Part shown: positions 32,231 to 34,300 of the stretch, piece by piece
Layout of the letters: every line of letters begins with the position of its first letter
Numbering within the stretch: position 1 is the first letter of the stretch
Source of the DNA: Bacteroidales bacterium
GTDB lineage: Bacteria > Bacteroidota > Bacteroidia > Bacteroidales > P3
DNA length: 34,300 nt
NCBI GenBank assembly: GCA_016296345.1
Contig: JAEDJL010000022.1
Location: 1 to 34,300 of the forward strand
Direction of reading: 5' to 3'
Position numbers and translations under genes: made by a program
Notes under the pieces: model-generated
Database searches by the model: none
Told to the model about the DNA's origin: nothing
The model's input: the letters and a program-made list of their open reading frames with translations, nothing else

Positions 32231-33121
32231 CTATGATTTGATTTTCTTTACTTGAACTATTTCCACATATTCATATTCCTTTCTGCGGTTCTGCACTTTT
32301 GAGATTATGTTTGTGAGCTTCTCTATGCTTTCTATGCTCTTTTGCGAAATTGCATCAACCACTTTGGCAACTTTCTGCTCCAAAGACAAACGCTCGTTCA
32401 GCCATGCAAACAACAGACTTTGCGGACTGAATTTTTTGTCCGAACTCTCGTCAAGTATTATGTGGTTGATAATCTTTGGTTGCTCTGTTTTGCTCTCCTC
32501 TTTTGGGCTTTGCACTGCCAAAAGCGTCTCTTGGGGTTGAGCCTCAGGCTCTTGTATTTCGGTTTGCTCTTGCATTTGCAAAACTGTGTCGGTGCTTTCT
32601 TTCGACTTGTTTTCCTCCTGAGAAACAGGCTCTTGAACTTGCTCGGAACAAAACGCCGTTTCAGCAGAACGAAACGCCGTTTTGTCCGGCTGAATCGCCG
32701 TTTTATTTTCTTGAAACGGCGTTTTATTTTTGTCGATTGCATAGTGCTTGTTTTCAGATAGTTGAGTTGTCGAATTGTTTGGGGAAATGAAGTAATTTAT
32801 CGCAACAGCCGACACAATCAAAAGAAGCAACACAGCAGCGGCAGAGTAAATCCATGTTCGCTTTCGCCTTGCAGAGAAAACAACTGCTTTGTTCTCTTTG
32901 CAGATTGTGCCGAACAAAGCCTCCTTGTCCTCAAACAACACATTGCAAGGGCATTCCACTCTCTCGTTCTTGTCGTATGCCTGCAACAAAGCAGCATATT
33001 CGGGATTGCTTTCGATAAGTCGCTCTACGCTCTGCCTCTCTTTTGGCGAGAGATTGCCCTCTGCATAGTCAAAAAGCAGGGCTTCGATGTTTGCATTCTT
33101 TGTTTTCTTATTCTCTTTCAT
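32231..33121 (-). CDS. Single-pass membrane regulator, probable anti-sigma factor
   Basis: A 296-aa protein with a cytoplasmic N-terminal part (1-88; ALLFDYAEGNLSPKERQSVE resembles Bacteroidota anti-sigma N-termini), one membrane helix (about 90-111) and a Glu/Gln/Ser-rich periplasmic part. Residues about 130-157 are four heptapeptides (NKTPFQE, NKTAIQP, DKTAFRS, AETAFCS), encoded by an 84-base repeat that is also found outside genes. The C-terminal end (about 225-290) is helical and charged. The start is ATG 33121, which overlaps the sigma stop by ATGA; a longer frame reaching 33328 lies wholly within the sigma gene. The anti-sigma role comes from context; it is not a FecR-type protein. Confidence 0.8.
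   Translation of the reverse strand: MKENKKTKNANIEALLFDYAEGNLSPKERQSVERLIESNPEYAALLQAYDKNERVECPCNVLFEDKEALFGTICKENKAVVFSARRKRTWIYSAAAVLLLLIVSAVAINYFISPNNSTTQLSENKHYAIDKNKTPFQENKTAIQPDKTAFRSAETAFCSEQVQEPVSQEENKSKESTDTVLQMQEQTEIQEPEAQPQETLLAVQSPKEESKTEQPKIINHIILDESSDKKFSPQSLLFAWLNERLSLEQKVAKVVDAISQKSIESIEKLTNIISKVQNRRKEYEYVEIVQVKKIKS
32650..32733 (-). repeat. 84-bp element inside a gene (copy 4)
   Basis: Units start at 32650, 32671, 32692 and 32713, each exactly 21 bases, with the same unit order and tails as the intergenic copies. In the host gene they are read in frame as four heptapeptides with the pattern (N/D/E)KT(P/A)F or ETAF, just outside the membrane helix. Confidence 0.95.
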
Positions 33122-33579
33122 AACTTCGCTTTCAATTCTTTGAGCTTTATCCTTGCTCTGAAAAGGTTTATCTTGACGTTTTCTTCGCTCATTTGCATGA
33201 TTTGTGCTATTTCCTTGATTGAAAAGCCCTGCCAGTCTTTCAAGATGAGACATTGACGCATCTTTTCGCCAAGGCTTTGCAACAGATAGTCGATAAGCTG
33301 AGAGTTTTCCAAGTCCGGCTGTACGCATCGGGTTTCAAAGCTTGCCGACTGCACCACCTTGTCGTGTCTTATGGCTTTGAGCATGGAGTTGTGAGCCGTT
33401 GCAAAGAGATAACTCTTGACCTTGTTGCTATCGACCACCTCCCTGTTGTTCCAAAGCGAGAGAAAGCACTCCTGCAAGAGGTCTTTTGCCGCCTCACCAT
33501 CGCCCATACTCTTTGCAAGATAACGGAACAAGCCGTCCGAATGCAGTTCGATAAGTCGTTTGAAGTCCTTTTCGTTCAC
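33118..33579 (-). CDS. ECF-type sigma-70 factor
   Basis: A 153-aa extracytoplasmic-function sigma factor. Region 2 runs from LIELHSDGLFRYLAKSMGD to LLQECFLSLWNNR and KSYLFATAHNSMLKAIR. Region 4 has LILKDWQGFSIKEIAQIMQMSEENVKINLFRARIKLKEL, the helix-turn-helix. The start is GTG at 33579: an in-frame TAA lies 9 bases upstream and the next Met is at residue 25, inside region 2. It overlaps the membrane regulator gene by 4 bases. A near-consensus TAACTTTT at 33631-33624 could be its promoter, facing away from that of the tonB-like gene. Confidence 0.93.
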   Translation of the reverse strand: MNEKDFKRLIELHSDGLFRYLAKSMGDGEAAKDLLQECFLSLWNNREVVDSNKVKSYLFATAHNSMLKAIRHDKVVQSASFETRCVQPDLENSQLIDYLLQSLGEKMRQCLILKDWQGFSIKEIAQIMQMSEENVKINLFRARIKLKELKAKL

Positions 33580-33662
33580 CGTTTTTTACTTTCTTTTTTA
33601 CAATAAGACCCCTTGACCGACTGAAAAGTTACACCAAAAGAGCAAAAAAGTGAAAAAATTGC

Positions 33663-33692
33663 TTGCCGTTTGAAAAAATATATCTATATTTG
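33663..33692 (+). promoter_or_regulatory. Promoter of the TonB C-terminal protein gene
   Basis: TTG at 33663-33665, 19 bases, then TATATTTG at 33685-33692, matching the Bacteroidota consensus. The untranslated leader to the ATG is about 115 bases, long for this window. Confidence 0.75.
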
Positions 33693-33812
33693 CAACGTGG
33701 AATTGCAAAATGGTACGATACAATCACCAACTGATATTTTGCCACTCAGACTTCTCGAACACCGATTTGCATAGTGCGGAAGAGAAAAATAAACCCTTAA
33801 AATCATAAAGTT

Positions 33813-34229
33813 ATGAACAAGTTAGCAAAATCATTGTTGGTCGTAGCATTGCTTTTTGGCGGTGCAGTATCGGCACAAGAGGCAAAGACAGCCCCTCAAA
33901 GACAGGTAGAAAATGTAGCAACTGTCGAACAATCGCCTTCATTCCCGGGAGGGTATCAGGCAATGAGCGATTTCATTACCAAAAATCTGAAATACCCCGA
34001 ACAAGCGGTCAAAAACGGAGTTCAAGGCAAGGTATTCGTTTCTTTTGTGGTTGAAACCGACGGCTCGCTTACCGATGTACAAGTGCTAAGAGGCATTGGC
34101 AGCGGTTGCGATGAGGAAGCAGTCAGAGTGGTTAAGGCAATGCCTAAGTGGCAACCTGCAATGAAAGACGGCAAAGCAGTTGCCATGCAAATGCACATTC
34201 CTTTTTCATTCACCCTTCCAAAGAAATAA
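33813..34229 (+). CDS. Secreted TonB C-terminal domain protein
   Basis: A 138-aa exported protein with a signal peptide (1-22, ending VSAQ). The rest is one TonB C-terminal domain: PSFPGGYQAMSDFITKNLKYP, then VQGKVFVSFVVETDGSLTDVQVLRGIGSGCDEEAVRVVKAMPKW and a closing IPFSFTLP. A normal TonB has an N-terminal anchor and a Pro-rich spanner; both are missing, so it is unlikely to drive transport alone. Such short forms are common in Bacteroidota and may bind periplasmic partners. It diverges from the ECF sigma operon. The last 71 bases of the window show no further gene. Confidence 0.9.
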   Translation: MNKLAKSLLVVALLFGGAVSAQEAKTAPQRQVENVATVEQSPSFPGGYQAMSDFITKNLKYPEQAVKNGVQGKVFVSFVVETDGSLTDVQVLRGIGSGCDEEAVRVVKAMPKWQPAMKDGKAVAMQMHIPFSFTLPKK

Positions 34230-34300
34230 AACCGAGAAAAGGAGTTTTTGCCAAAGAGAACCTCAATTCCCAAAATCCAAAAACAGAATAGAGACACTCG

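Noticed and set aside
32231..33328. Longer version of the membrane regulator reaching 33328
   Set aside because: The extra 69 codons lie wholly within the sigma gene in another frame; the ATGA overlap at 33118-33121 gives a natural start.

Overview
The window reads as a chromosomal segment of a Bacteroidota bacterium, most likely an anaerobic member of the Bacteroidales. The main reasons are the promoter type seen again and again (TTG or TTTG, about 19-20 bases, then TAnnTTTG), a primary sigma factor that lacks region 1.1, and family content typical of the phylum: a YfhO-type membrane protein, LytS/LytTR regulators, an ECF sigma operon with an outer-membrane barrel, and a secreted TonB C-terminal protein. 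Shine-Dalgarno sites are mostly absent and base composition is moderately AT-rich. A flavodiiron protein and aspartase fit an anaerobic or microaerobic life. No rRNA, tRNA, CRISPR array or intact insertion sequence was seen. Layout: 1-1129 holds no convincing gene but has decayed repeats. 1130-7449 is a tight plus-strand run: DEAD-box RNA helicase, ribulose-phosphate epimerase, PHP-type phosphatase, adenylosuccinate lyase and an MsbA-like ABC exporter. 7608-10217 encodes a large YfhO-like membrane protein. 10218-12067 is an accessory island with a terminator, five palindromic 42-base repeats and a Fic AMP-transferase gene flanked by two near-identical 133-base direct repeats that each carry a promoter. 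12068-14815 encodes a ZIP metal transporter and a membrane glycosyltransferase, followed by ornithine aminotransferase, an HtrA protease, RpoD and a DJ-1/VOC fusion protein. From 20058 to 33579 nearly everything is on the minus strand: aspartase; a LytS/LytTR two-component pair; purQ-rnhB; a DUF6427-like membrane protein; a GT-C glycosyltransferase with TPRs followed by a flavodiiron protein; a BtuF-like binding lipoprotein; and an operon of ECF sigma factor, membrane regulator and outer-membrane barrel. A secreted TonB C-terminal protein diverges from that operon on the plus strand. Three things stand out. First, an 84-base element made of exactly four 21-base palindromic-core units occurs four times (7470, 21660, 26371, 32650), with a decayed fifth copy at 10253. 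Three intact copies and the decayed one lie just after stop codons and can fold as terminators. The fourth lies in frame inside the membrane regulator and adds four heptapeptides. Second, a short Phe/Tyr/Trp-rich leader peptide and an intrinsic terminator lie between a promoter and the LytS/LytTR genes, which looks like aromatic amino-acid attenuation of a two-component system. Third, the Fic gene sits inside a promoter-bearing direct duplication. Several start codons were moved inward from the longest reading frame because a promoter or an ATGA overlap fixes them.
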